From the NCBI GenBank assembly GCA_029817715.1, contig JARUPY010000558.1, positions 25,586 through 89,585 on the forward strand: a DNA stretch of 64,000 nucleotides, written 5' to 3'. The notes under the pieces were generated by a model. That model did not search any database. It worked only from the letters and a program-made list of their open reading frames with translations, and had not been told where the DNA came from. Below are positions 48,710 through 58,779 of the stretch, in pieces. The stretch's first letter is position 1. Every line of letters starts with the position of its first letter. The position numbers and the translations under genes are program-made. Source of the stretch: Melastoma dodecandrum (taxonomy: Eukaryota; Streptophyta; Magnoliopsida; Myrtales; Melastomataceae).

Positions 48710-50664
48710 TTAAACCGGCTTCATCGGGCTTTTCCCAGTCGATCTTCCCGCTGGTCTGCGCCGTTCTGTAGTGGGCCTCATCAGCAAGTTGCTATAGTCC
48801 CTGTGTTCAGACGAATCTTTCTTCGGCGCCCATTCCTCGGAGCTTGTTTCAGCTTCATCATCGTCCTGAGAGCTCGATACCGCAGCAGTTTCTGGGGCAC
48901 TCTTCCTCCTTGTTACTGCTGCCGGGAAGGTACTGACAGAACTCGATGTCGCTCCAAAATGCGGTATCATTCCAATCATCAGCGGTCATACCGGTGAGAT
49001 CGGTTCCTTTGCAATGGCTGTAGCCAGCGTCCGGACCCTCTTCCCCCACATTCATCGAGGCCTCTCCATCCGGGTTTTGCTCATCAATTTCCCCCCTCCT
49101 CGTCCTCACCAGTGGCCGCACTTCCTTCCTGTGTTGACTGCACCCCTTCCTCCCTACGCTGCTCAGCCATCCTCATCTGCAATGCCTGTTTCATTGCGTC
49201 GATACGAGCAATTTTATCTCACATTGTTCGCTGCAGCTTGTCGGCAAGGAATAGCCATCCTGGGCAAAGAGCTTCAAGCTCATAGTGATCAAGAGCAGAT
49301 TGACAGCCCGAGATGTCAATGCGTTGAAGAATTTCCTCTAGGAGTTCTTGCAACTTAACTTCGGCCTCCTCCTCCGCCAACTGTTGTCGCTCTGTCTGGG
49401 TGGCTACTTCCCTGGTGGCTGCCGGTGGTCCTCTGGCCTGGTGGAGATCCTGGTAAAGCATGAATCTCACACTCCGCACTGGCTTTGTCTTCTTGGGTTG
49501 TTGGCTTGTACCTCTGGGAGCTGGTGCGACGTAGTTCGGCTGCCAAGGGGGGAATCCTCCCTGTTGAAGTGTACCTGTTGGTCCACTTCGGGGTTGAATC
49601 CTCCCTATTAAAGTGCGCTTGCCGGTAACTATCGCCACCGAGATTGACTCTGTACAGTCGGATAACATAGGAGAAAAGTCTTCTCTATTAAAATGCACTT
49701 GCAGCCAATTAGACTTGAGGAATTCTTTATTTACTTCTGCTAGTGCTCTAAGCTGCCTTCGTCTCAGTCTTGCTTGTTTCCTATTTGGCGGCTCAGACCT
49801 TGGGCAGTACAGCCCACGATATTCGTCTTCCAGCATGGCACGCCATTCTCTCCGTGCCATACCGCGAGCCTTGGGAACTTCAAGATCAAACCGGTCCTCT
49901 AGCGCTCTGTTGAAGGAATAAAGAAAAGTTGCTTGCGGCCCATACTTCACCTCTGCCAGCGGCCACCACACCTCGTTCAATTTCCCAAGCTTCATTCCGA
50001 CATTTCTAAGCTCCTTCATATTACCTTCAGCAGCGGCTTCACCAATTTGCATGTAATGCAATAGTATCATCTTGAAGAGTTTCTCCTCCCCATCACCATC
50101 CATTTTCAAAGCCTCCCATCTGAGATAGTTATCCGTGTCATCCGCCTCGTCCGGACCCTTAGGCCGACCACCCCCTTCGCGCCGGCTATGGATGCACTCA
50201 ATACCTCCCTTCCTATATATGGCTCCCCATCTCCATTTCTCTCCAATGCCATGATCGGAGTTATCAGATTCCGCTTCACCAAAAGCATAACATGCATACT
50301 CATCTAACTTAACAGCTTTTTTGGCAGCTTTCGAATCCTCATCGATTGACAGTAGTGATGAGCCTACAAACCACGCTAAGTCATAATCAGTTGTTAGCAA
50401 GTCGACCCCAATCCAATCTCCTAATGGGTCCCTAGGCAAAATATCCTCCTGAGGCACTTCCTTCACATCCAACGTAGGCACTTTCCCTTTCCCGTCCGAT
50501 AGTATATATGACCGGTGCCTATTGTTATCCTTCGAATCATCCAAGATTACATGAATGATAGGATCTGCAGTAGGCTGGTGAACCCTTTGTTGTTCCCCAT
50601 CTGATCCTTGAGTTGCGCCCCAACGTGCCACTTGCCTTCTTGTGGTTACCATGCTCACCCTCAC
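48710..50664 (-). pseudogene. ORF3-A, unrecognised LINE-associated protein
   Basis: The longest copy of the family. ATG at 50664 (MRVSMVTTRRQVARWGATQG) runs 481 codons to an in-frame TGA near 49219. The same frame then continues (DKIARIDAMKQALQMRMAEQ), and after a frameshift ends ...SNLLMRPTTERRRP at 48710. Features shared with the copies at 51045-52136 and 56390-58260: AFGEAESDNSDHG; GGGRPKGPDE; FLYSFNRALED; an RxEWRAMLEDE segment; a basic NRKQARLRRRQLRALAEVNK helix followed by EFLKSNWLQVHFNRED; ATQTERQQLAEEEAEVKLQE coiled coil; LEALCPGWLFLADK; TADDWND..FWSD; and an acidic SSEEW...YSNLLM tail. No zinc knuckle, RT, nuclease or known domain was recognised. Confidence 0.6.
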
Positions 50665-51011
50665 TTCAGCGGAGTTACTTGCCTTGGCGAGTTATCACGC
50701 TCGCTTCACTTGGCTTGGTTACCGGAGCCAAAGCCCTAGGGCAATGTTTAACAGGGTTTCGCCCTCCTTGAACCCTAACCCTAGGCCCTCCAATTTTTCC
50801 GTTTTGGCATCACTTGCTATAAGGGCCTTAGCCGGCCCTAACTGTATTGGCCATCGTCCGCTTCGGGCTTTGGGCCCTATAGCTTTATTTAGCATTCCTT
50901 TTGACCAAGCCCGCTCCCCTCTTCTTTGTAAATCCCGCCTTCAACTTCGCTAGGTCAGAAGACCCAAAAAACCGTGGGGCGTTGATTCTTTGCTCTACCC
51001 CTAAGGTTCTT

Positions 51012-52435
51012 AGGGTTTAGGGTTTAAGGTTTAGGGTTTAGGGCTAATCCTGTACTCATTTAATCGGGCTCTCTGCGAAGACAGGTTAAACCTTCAGGAC
51101 TTGCCTAGAGCACATAGGGAGTGGTGGGCTATGATAGAGGATGAAAGACTGGGGAAGTATCACCTTAGACCCATTTCACTTGATCGGAGACAAACTCGGC
51201 TAAAGCGTCGTCAGCTTGCGAGGTTGGCTGCCGCTAATGAGGAATTCCTCCATCCCAATGTCCTTCAAGTGCAATTCAACAGAGAAGACTCTCCGCCCTT
51301 GATGGACTGTGAAGTTTCAAAACTGCAGCCCCCGAAATTTCCACAGGATCCCTGCCATCAACCCAAGGCAAAGCAGCCCAAGAAGGTCCGATTTATGCTG
51401 GACCATGAGGGAACCGACCAGACACAAGCCCACCATGGCAAATGCTGCCACCCAAACAGACCGATTGAAACTTGCTGAGGAGGAGGCTGAAGTAAAGCTA
51501 AGGGACCTTATCCAAGAGATCTTGCAGCGTATCAAGGATTTGAACGGCCCCACTGCCTGGGATCGATGTGAGCTGGAGGCCTTAGTACCGGGCTGGATAT
51601 TGCTTGCGGATAAGATGAAGCAGGCAATGTTGTTGAAGATTGGTAAGATTGATGAACTTAACCAGGCCTTGCACTCGGTGATGGCCACTGTGGCTGATGG
51701 TGCTCCGAGGCGGAGGGGAGCGGCTGATTGGAGGGAACTGGGCGAGGATGGACTGAAGACTGCCGAAAATGCATCGTCTGTAGATATGAAGGGCAAGGGA
51801 GTATGCCTTGAGAAAGACAGCCAACCACCCCAGGACATGAACCTGACTGCGGAGGATTGGGCGGATCCGGAATTTTGGAGTCAAGTCGTGGGATGTGAAT
51901 CCCTGCTGGGAAGCTGCAGTAATGATCCGGCTAAAGACAGACCTACCTTGCTGGACCCTGCTTCTCTGGATCCCTAGGAAGAAAACGACGAGGATGCTGA
52001 CTCCAGCTCTGAGGATTGGATGTCGGATGCTGGATCAGCCGACTACAAGGATTGGAGCTCCTTTTTGACGAAACCGCAAACTGGCTCGAGCAGACACTCC
52101 AGACGATCGGCGGACGAGGGCCCCTCCTGTGGCTAAGGAGTTATTAGACTGTGTTTAACCTTTTTGTACCTGCATTTCCTCTGGACAGGTACCCTTTGCG
52201 CTTAGCGAACTGAAGTAGGTTATTAGTGGGCCTATGTATTGATCTCGGGCGCTGGGTGATCGGTGGTGGCTTTGGGCCGCATGAAATCTGGGCCGGGCCA
52301 CCTTATGGGCCTGGAGCAGATTCACATCTTTTGGATAGTTTCTTTTAGATAGCTATTCAAGGCAGCTTACTGCCTTGAACACCATGTAACTATTCCCCCC
52401 CCCCCTCAATTACATTTACCTTAACAAAAAAAAAA
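51012..52435 (+). mobile_element. 5'-truncated LINE-type insertion carrying ORF3-B
   Basis: A plus-strand insertion flanked by the 9-bp direct repeat AAGGTTCTT (51003-51011 and 52436-52444; at least GGTTCTT if the A residues belong to the tail). It ends CAATTACATTTACCTTAACA plus poly(A), nearly the same 3' end as the copies at 48305 and 56094. Its 5' end is truncated within ORF3, and between the left duplication and the element lie 33 bp of AGGGTTT repeats (51012-51044). Poly(A), target-site duplication and 5' truncation are the marks of LINE-type target-primed reverse transcription. It sits antisense in the leader of LINE1-A, so it is younger than that element. Confidence 0.85.
51051..52136 (+). 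pseudogene. ORF3-B, C-terminal two-thirds
   Basis: Translation from 51051 gives LYSFNRALCEDRLNLQDLPR and runs through RREWWAMIEDE-like sequence (REWWAMIEDERLGKYHLRP), RRQTRLKRRQLARLAAANEE and FLHPNVLQVQFNRED. A frameshift near 51440 leads into ATQTDRLKLAEEEAEVKLRD, LEALVPGWILLADKMKQAM and LTAEDWADPEFWSQ. An in-frame TAG near 51977 is followed by SSSEDWMSDAGSADYKDWSS to TAA at 52134-52136. It aligns with ORF3-A and ORF3-C over its full length. The N-terminal third is missing through 5' truncation. Confidence 0.65.
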
Positions 52436-52489
52436 AAGGTTCTTCCCTTGAACCCTAACCCTAACCCTAGGGTCTTCGTGAATTGCAGA

Positions 52490-53850
52490 AAAAGCATGCG
52501 GCTATTACAAAAAAATTCCTGAATTGTGTCAATAACATCCCTGCGTATTGTCTCCCATGACGCATAGAAAAATTCAGGTGGAAAGCCATTTGGACTTGGG
52601 GATTTGCCCTTTTTAAGGGAGAATAGGACGCTTACAATCTCATCCTCCATGACAGGCTTGGCGAGGAACTCACTCTGCGAGGGATTTACTGTGGCCTGCA
52701 CCAGCCCTCGGAACATTGCAGAACAATCATATGAAATTAATGTGGTGGAGGCACCGTACAGATGCTGGAAGTGATTGACAATTTCCTGGATTATTAGTTC
52801 CTTCTCAACAAGCACATCACCTTCAGCTTTTTCCAGGGAAACAATATTGTTGTTATTCCTTCTAGCCATCAAACTCTTGAAAAAGTATGCATTGTTCCTG
52901 TCTCCCAATTTTAGCCATCGGACTCTAGACTTCTGTTTTAGAAAGCTTTCCTCCATCCTTGCAAGCATGGACCATGCAGCAGTAATTTCCTTTTCCTTTC
53001 TTAACGTTTCAGCTACAGGGTTAGCCAGATTGAGTCCTTGCCAATGCTGGAGTTCCTCACGTGCTTGTTGCACCTTCCTCGAAATACCATATGCTTTGTT
53101 TTTGTTAAATTCCTTCAGCTTTCGTTTTGCTTCTTTCATTTTTCTGCATAGTGTATACATCTTTGTGCCATGGCGAACTACTTGCCAGGCTGAATTCACA
53201 ACCTCCTGGTAACCCGGTATTTCCTTCCAAAGGTCAAAATATTTAAAGGAACTCCTCCTAACATCCCTATCTCGAAGTTGTACCACACCCGGAGATGGTC
53301 AGAAGTCATTGGAAGATGGAAGAAAGCGTTGGAATTTGGAAAAGCCTCCAACCACTCCTGATTAACCACAATCCTGTCCAGCTTGCAATGAATTGGGGGA
53401 TCCCTCCTATTCGACCATGTAAAGAATTGTCCACCAAATGAAAGATCATCCAAGCCAGCCCTCCGAAGTGTATCATCCTGGCAGCCCACCAAATGCCAAA
53501 GGTTTCTCCTGGCACCGTAATCATTCTCCCCATATACAAACATGGCATACATCTCATCATTACTATAATTATGCTTGATAGCACAGTGCACCCACTGCGA
53601 ATTCACCGAAACAATATCCACTCTCCATTGAGCCGAGTCCCATATCACCCAAATACGTCCAGTATCCCTATCACCGTAGGCCACAACTGCTTTCCAACCC
53701 ACCTCCAACTTCCTACGAATACTTTGCTAAAAACTTCTTCTTATCTTTGTTTCCAATAGACCCATAATAGCAATCTTATTTTTGTTCATGAAACTTCTAA
53801 CCTCCTTCCAATGTATGGGATCGTTCAGACCCCTTACATTCCAAAAACCT
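52490..53850 (-). pseudogene. LINE1 ORF2, endonuclease and N-terminal RT
   Basis: From about 53850 downward: GFWNVRGLNDPIHWKEVRSF, an L1 AP-endonuclease start, then MGLLETKI, the VSVNSQWVHCAIKH region, and after a deletion GLDDLSFGGQFFTWSNRRDP and FFHLPMTSDH. The following frame (53286-52490) holds SRVRWLKLGDRNNAYFFKSL and the first RT block (KPVMEDEIVSVLFSLKKGKS, PNGFPPEFFYASWE). It ends at VIDTIQEFFCNSRML. The part of the endonuclease with the GDFN motif is deleted and the catalytic RT blocks are absent. Frameshifts occur throughout. Confidence 0.9.
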
Positions 53851-53923
53851 ATCATTTATTTTAATGGTGGCCCCTCGGGCCCTTCTTCTTCTTACCAGCA
53901 CCCTTGTTTTGCTGGTGCTCTCC

Positions 53924-55640
53924 TCACTTCTTTATAGATACTGCTGTCAGAGGGGAAGTTTCTGCTACAGAAGACGTAAGTGAGTCTTGCAATGCCTGGA
54001 TGCATGGCCCCAAACTTTGGCTGTTTTCCTCAGTAATCTTCTTTTTAAGGGCCTCAGTTAACATCAAGACAAGGTCCCCACCTTGACTTATCATGCACGT
54101 AGCTAGTTCATCCATTTTGTTCTCAGCTTCCACTGTTTTCCCTTCTTGTTTACCCTGAGTTAGGGTAATATCACCATGGTTCAGTAGGAGCAACGCTTTC
54201 TCGACTTCCTGATCTACTCCTCGAACCTCCTTCACCTCACTATAGTTATTGCATTCATTCAATAATAAAAGATCACCTTCCTCATTTTCTTCCTCCTGAG
54301 CTTTATAATCCAACTGTCCTGGGCGTCCCTGGATCTTTTCATCCACAAAGAGCTCATACAAACCATTATTTTTTCCTCCCTTAATTCCAGGGAGGAGCAA
54401 GACAGATGGTTCTATTTGATTCCCATGGTCACTCTCTATTATATCCTGATCTCCCTGGCTTATTCCCGGTAGTAGTAGGATAGGTGATTCTGGCTGACTC
54501 CTTTCCTCTCTCTCCATTTCACTTGAATCCATTTGATTAATTCCCTGGCTACTTTCCCCCTCAGCACTCACATACGGCACCAACGTCCATCTATTTTCCA
54601 CGGGGATGCTAGGAATGAGTTCTCTATTGATATTTACAGTGTTATTCTTTCCACTCAATCCTGCTTCCATCCTGCTTGGGGACCTTTCCCTTCATTGCCA
54701 GCTTGGGGTCTCAACTCTTTCATGTACACCATTCTCTTCCTTCCGGCGTAGAGCCTGCAGCTTGTCACCTTCATTTCCTTCCTTGGGTTCTACATTCCTC
54801 ATAGGCTTGGGGGACCTACCCGATTCTTCGGACCCCTACTTCGGCTTCGACTTCTCAAATTATGGATTTGACATTGGGTCGTTGCATGTCCAAAGACTCT
54901 GCATTTGCTGCAGATAAGGGGGGCATTTTCATGAAAAACCTCCACCCTTATCCTTACACCATCCTCACCTTCCACTTCAATAGTCTTTTGCATATGTTTT
55001 TTCAGCAAAACAGTTGATTTGGACTGTCACCGTTCCAATATTGGCCATACGCTCAGATCTTCCATCAAGCTTTAAGGGCACACCCAAGACACTTGCTAGA
55101 TACTTAATACCTTCTTTGTGCCATAGTTCAAATGGGATGGCCGCCAGCTGAACCCAGCAGGAAACATGTCTCAGTTCTTTATCAGTTAGTTGTATCCCCA
55201 CACTCCACTTTCTCAAGAGGATCGGACAACCCGCCACATGCCAATCACTCCGATTAAGTATTCCATCAACTTGCCCGTTGTTCTCAAATCTAAGGAGAAT
55301 TCTTTTTGGCCCTGCCGGGCTCACTTGTAGCAAGGCACGCTTGCCCCATAGCTTGGTACAGATACGTCGAACCACAGCAAATGGGATGTTCTTCCCAATC
55401 ATAAATCCGATAACGCAAGAGTTCCATTTGCCTTTCGCTGTTTCAACCCAAGCTGTTGGGACCTTTAGTTTGCCAGCTTCATTGAATGCGGGTTGTTGAG
55501 GGGAAGCTATGTAATCCTTTTTCGAAGCATTCAATGCTTCTTTAAAACATACAGCCTGGGGGGACTCCAGCTTACCCACCAACCGGTGTTCCAGCAAGAT
55601 TCCTCCCTCCAGACATCTCTCTTAGCTCCGGAAAAGCTTG
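53924..55640 (-). pseudogene. LINE1 ORF1 (DUF4283 and CCHC zinc knuckle)
   Basis: On the minus strand a short start frame MSGGRNLAGTPVGG (near 55640) is followed by the frame at 55597-54977, with the DUF4283-type sequence WNSCVIGFMIGKNIPF, ILLRFENNGQVDGILN, PFELWHKEGIKYLASVLG. Then comes a CCHC knuckle, CSKCRVFGHATTQC (in the frame 55008-54799). A long acidic, low-complexity tail with repeated LLLPGI words (54670-53924) ends it. DUF4283 plus CCHC is the standard ORF1, an RNA-binding chaperone, of plant L1 elements. At least two frameshifts. Confidence 0.9.
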
Positions 55641-55750
55641 CTCATACGGAATCTCAATGTCTATTCCTGCCTAAAGAAAAAGCATTGCGACTTTGTCGCA
55701 AAGGGAAGCGGCGTTTAGGGTTTAGGAAGCAGTGGGGGAACGGCGGGAGA

Positions 55751-55999
55751 GAAGGATCCGTCGATGTTTGAGGTCAGCAAGATGTCGACTAGCGGTGCAC
55801 CAGGCGGACGGCGGTGCTAGGGGGGCCGGGGTCAGCAGGGTAGGTTTGGCGGGAGATCGTAGAGAGAGGCGAGAGAAGGATTCCGTCGATGTTTGAGGTC
55901 GGCAAGATGTCGACCAGCGGTGCACCAGGCGGACGGCGGCGTTGTGGGGGCCGGGGTTAGTAGGGTATGTTTGGCGGGAGATCGTTAGAGAGATGGGAG
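55751..55999 (-). repeat. two 124-bp tandem monomers in LINE 5' UTR
   Basis: Units 55751-55874 and 55875-55999 are about 90% alike: GTCGATGTTTGAGGTC, AAGATGTCGAC, GGTGCACCAGGCGGACGGCG and TTTGGCGGGAGATCG occur in both, in order. They lie directly upstream of ORF1 of the L1 element, GC-rich against an AT-rich background. Confidence 0.85.
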
Positions 56000-56057
56000 A
56001 GGATTTTAGAGAGAGAAGATTTGTGATGCAAATGGTTTGGGGTTTGGGGTTTGGGTT

Positions 56058-56087
56058 TTAGGGTTTAGGGTTTAGGGTTTAGGGTTT
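56058..56087. repeat. interstitial telomeric repeat tract
   Basis: Four exact TTTAGGG units, preceded by degenerate GGGTTTGG units (56031-56057) and followed directly by the T run (56085-56094) that is the poly(A) tail of the minus-strand ORF3-C element. Confidence 0.95.
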
Positions 56088-58260
56088 TTTTTTTGTTAAG
56101 TTAAATTTAATTGAGGCTGAAAATAAGTTGCAAGTACCTAATGGCAGCACAAAAGCCAAGCGATTTGCTAATCTAGGTTTCAGACTAATCCTGTTCAAAA
56201 AGGAGATCAACTAACTAAACTAACGGACAAACCTAACGTTACCTATTCAGCATCCCACCGTGCTGTTTCTAATAAAGCCTAGAGCACCGGCCCAAGCCTC
56301 ATCAGTCACCTAAGTATCTGGAGCCCAAAAAAAGAACCTGTCCAATACGTTTGCAGGGTATCTAAAGTTATATACATTAAACCAGTAAATCAGCTATCGC
56401 TGCTATGTCCTGTCCTCCGGGCTGTAGATTTGCTGGAGTCCGACTGAGGCTTCATTAGTAGGTTGCTCCAGTCTTTGAAATCAGCAGAATCCGCCTCGGG
56501 GATCCAGTCATCATCAGAGCTGGAGTCTGATGTGTCCACATCTTCCTCATCCGCCGGATCAGGATCCTGCATACCTTGCTGTTGCAGGCCTTTTCCTCGA
56601 TCGGTACCTCCCTGCCGCAGCCAAATAGGTTCTCATAGGAGTCCAGGCCCTTCTAGAAGTCAGAGTCCTCCCAATCATCAATCTTCTTATCTTCGGTACA
56701 GGGTGCCTTATCTCTGCGTCGGTTCTCCACATCCTGCTTGCGCCCAGCTATCGGATGTCCGTCCTCTCTCTCAGCTTCCTTTCCTTTTCCCTTGTTTTTC
56801 CGAGAAGCCATCGTGGTCAGCAGGAGCTCCTTGGTCTGATCCATCCTGGCCATCTTTGCACGCATGGATTCCTGCAACTTATCTACCAAGAACAGCCAGC
56901 CAGGGGAGAGTGCCTCAAGCTCAAGGCAGTCCCAGTCCGACTGATAGCCCCGGCTATCAATGCGAAGTTGGATCTCCTGGATGAGCTCCCAAAGCTTCAC
57001 TTCAGCCTCCTCTTCTGCCAGGTGAATGCGGTCTGTTTGCATGGACGCTTCATAGTAGGTGGCCGGCACTTGTTCGGGGACCTCATCTGGAAGAGTGAAC
57101 CTCACCTTCCTTGTAGATTTCGGCTTCTTCTGCCGGTTATTTGGGCTGGCAGGCATAGCCTGATGGGACATGTCTACATCCGGCACAGGGGGTGATTGCG
57201 GAGATTCCTCATGCTGTGGGGAGTTCACTGTGTTGAAGAATACCTGCAGGGTATTTGGATGAAGGAATTCTCGATTCTCCGCGGCCAGCATGCCTAGTTT
57301 CCGGCGTCTCAGCCTCTCTTGCTTGCGATTAAGTGGCTTCGGTCTCGGCAAATACTGTCGCAAGTTGTTCATCCTCTATCATTGCAGACCATTCCTTCCT
57401 CGCTTTGGGAAGGTCTTCCAGATTAAAGGTGTCTTCCACTAACGCCCTATTGAAAGAATATAGAAAGAACCATCTGTGGACCATACTTGATTTGCGCTAA
57501 GGACCACCACAGCTCATTTATCATCCAATACTACTCCTGGCGCTAGAAAACTGCTTAATACTACCTCTGGCCAAAGTTTCTCCTATTCGCATGTATAGGG
57601 AGTACAATCCACTTTAGACGCTTCCCCTCTCCATCATCCTCCATCTGGAGGTCTTCCCAGCGATTGTAGTTTCCGGTTTCATCCCATTCCTCCGGCCCTT
57701 TCGGCCTTCCTCCTCCATGTCTCCAACTTATCACCCGTTCCACCCCCTTCTTATACATACCTCCCCACCTTAAGTCCCTTCTGAAACCATCCCCAGAGTT
57801 TGCTGAATCCGCCTCTCCAAACACAGGACTAACTGTGCTCCTTCTCATTTTCGAGTCGGCTGCCTTTTGAGCCCCTAAGAGGGTCGTCGTCCATGGGGAG
57901 AAGATTGGGTCTACAACCGCAAAACCACTCAGGAATCAGTAAGACTTAGTGGCCTCCCAGAAAGCAGGACATTGAGTCCCTCTGTCGTAGATTTCCTAGT
58001 CGATGCCCTTCCTACTTCACAGATAGAGTTCAGGGAGCCGCACCACACCAGACAGTTGGATATGGCCGATTCCATTGAGCAGCAGGACGAGCATCGGAGG
58101 TTACCTTTATGAATTGGCTGGGGTTCGCCCCCCCCCATCCTTCGCAGGCACCTTCCCCAGCACTATCATTAGCATGCACGGACAGCCAACTCCTTCTCCC
58201 CTGACGTCTTGTGAACCCGCATGCCCTAAACCCTGCTTCAGCAGTCATCCCGAGAGGTTC
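56085..58260 (-). pseudogene. ORF3-C and 3' end of LINE2
   Basis: Third copy of the ORF3 family, minus strand. Recognisable in order: FGEADSANSGDGF and GGGRPKGPEE (57848-57561); then frameshifts; NRKQERLRRRKLGMLAAENR and FLHPNTLQVFFNTVNS (57372 down); ASMQTDRIHLAEEEAEVKLW; LEALSPGWLFLVDKLQESM; DDWEDSDF and a stop (56653); and in another frame SSDDDWIPEADSADFKDWSN, LLMKPQ to the stop at 56390. The N-terminal third (57850-58260) is poorly preserved; MRVHKTSGEKELAV near 58250 may be the start. The 3' UTR ends TTTAACTTAACA plus poly(A) at 56085-56094. About 500 bp separate it from the LINE2 ORF2 end on the same strand. Confidence 0.6.
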
Positions 58261-58779
58261 GGGGTGGAAGCGACGAAGTGTGCTGTAGCATCCCTATCAC
58301 CTAGCCCGGCACGTATTGTCGGCCTTCTTGTGGCCACCATAGATGATGATTGGCGTTGGGGATCCTTCGGACTAACTCCCCTGCCCTAGGAAGTTTGAAA
58401 ATTTCCCTGCGCACATAATGGCCAGATTTAGTGGGCCAAAGATGTGGACCAGGCTCCCAGCCCGACGCGGGGCAGATTCCAATTGTAAGGGCCCAAGTAT
58501 AGAGGTTGAAGATCATCATGGCCTATGTCCGCAGAAGTACTGACTGCTGTCTCACCGGCCAGTCCCTTCCTGCTGGCTCTAAAACCCGGTGAATTTGCTT
58601 AGCATCCCAAAAGCCACTAAGGGCAACCACTCCCCGCAGATGACTTGTCCCTCACTTATCATTCTTCGCGCGGCTACGTTCCTTCCAAATTGTATGATTA
58701 CAGTAGGATAACAGCCGCATTTGGAGGATACGCGACGCGCACCACGCATACCTACTAAGGAGGAATGTGCAAGCATTCA

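Larger units (their letters stand above)
48305..56057 (-). mobile_element. L1-type LINE with internal gap and ORF3 (LINE1-A)
   Basis: On the minus strand: 5' UTR (56057 to about 55640) with tandem monomers, ORF1 (DUF4283 and CCHC knuckle), endonuclease and N-terminal reverse transcriptase (to about 52490), then a leader and ORF3-A (50664-48710), a 3' UTR and poly(A) at 48305-48313. Both outer ends touch TTTAGGG tracts (56058-56087 and 48252-48307), which may be a target-site duplication. Most of the reverse transcriptase is absent between 52490 and the ORF3 leader. A later plus-strand insertion (51012-52435) interrupts the leader. Treating these parts as one element is an inference from strand, order and flanks; the alternative is two elements joined by rearrangement. 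Confidence 0.6.

Noticed and set aside
49219..50664. ORF3-A as a host gene or viral coat protein
   Set aside because: Three copies share a LINE-like poly(A) 3' end and two follow L1 sequence, so a retroelement origin is simpler. I saw no specific viral motif.
48252..56087. A true chromosome end
   Set aside because: The TTTAGGG tracts are short (30-60 bp), contain variants at 48252-48307, and are flanked on both sides by other sequence, so they are interstitial.
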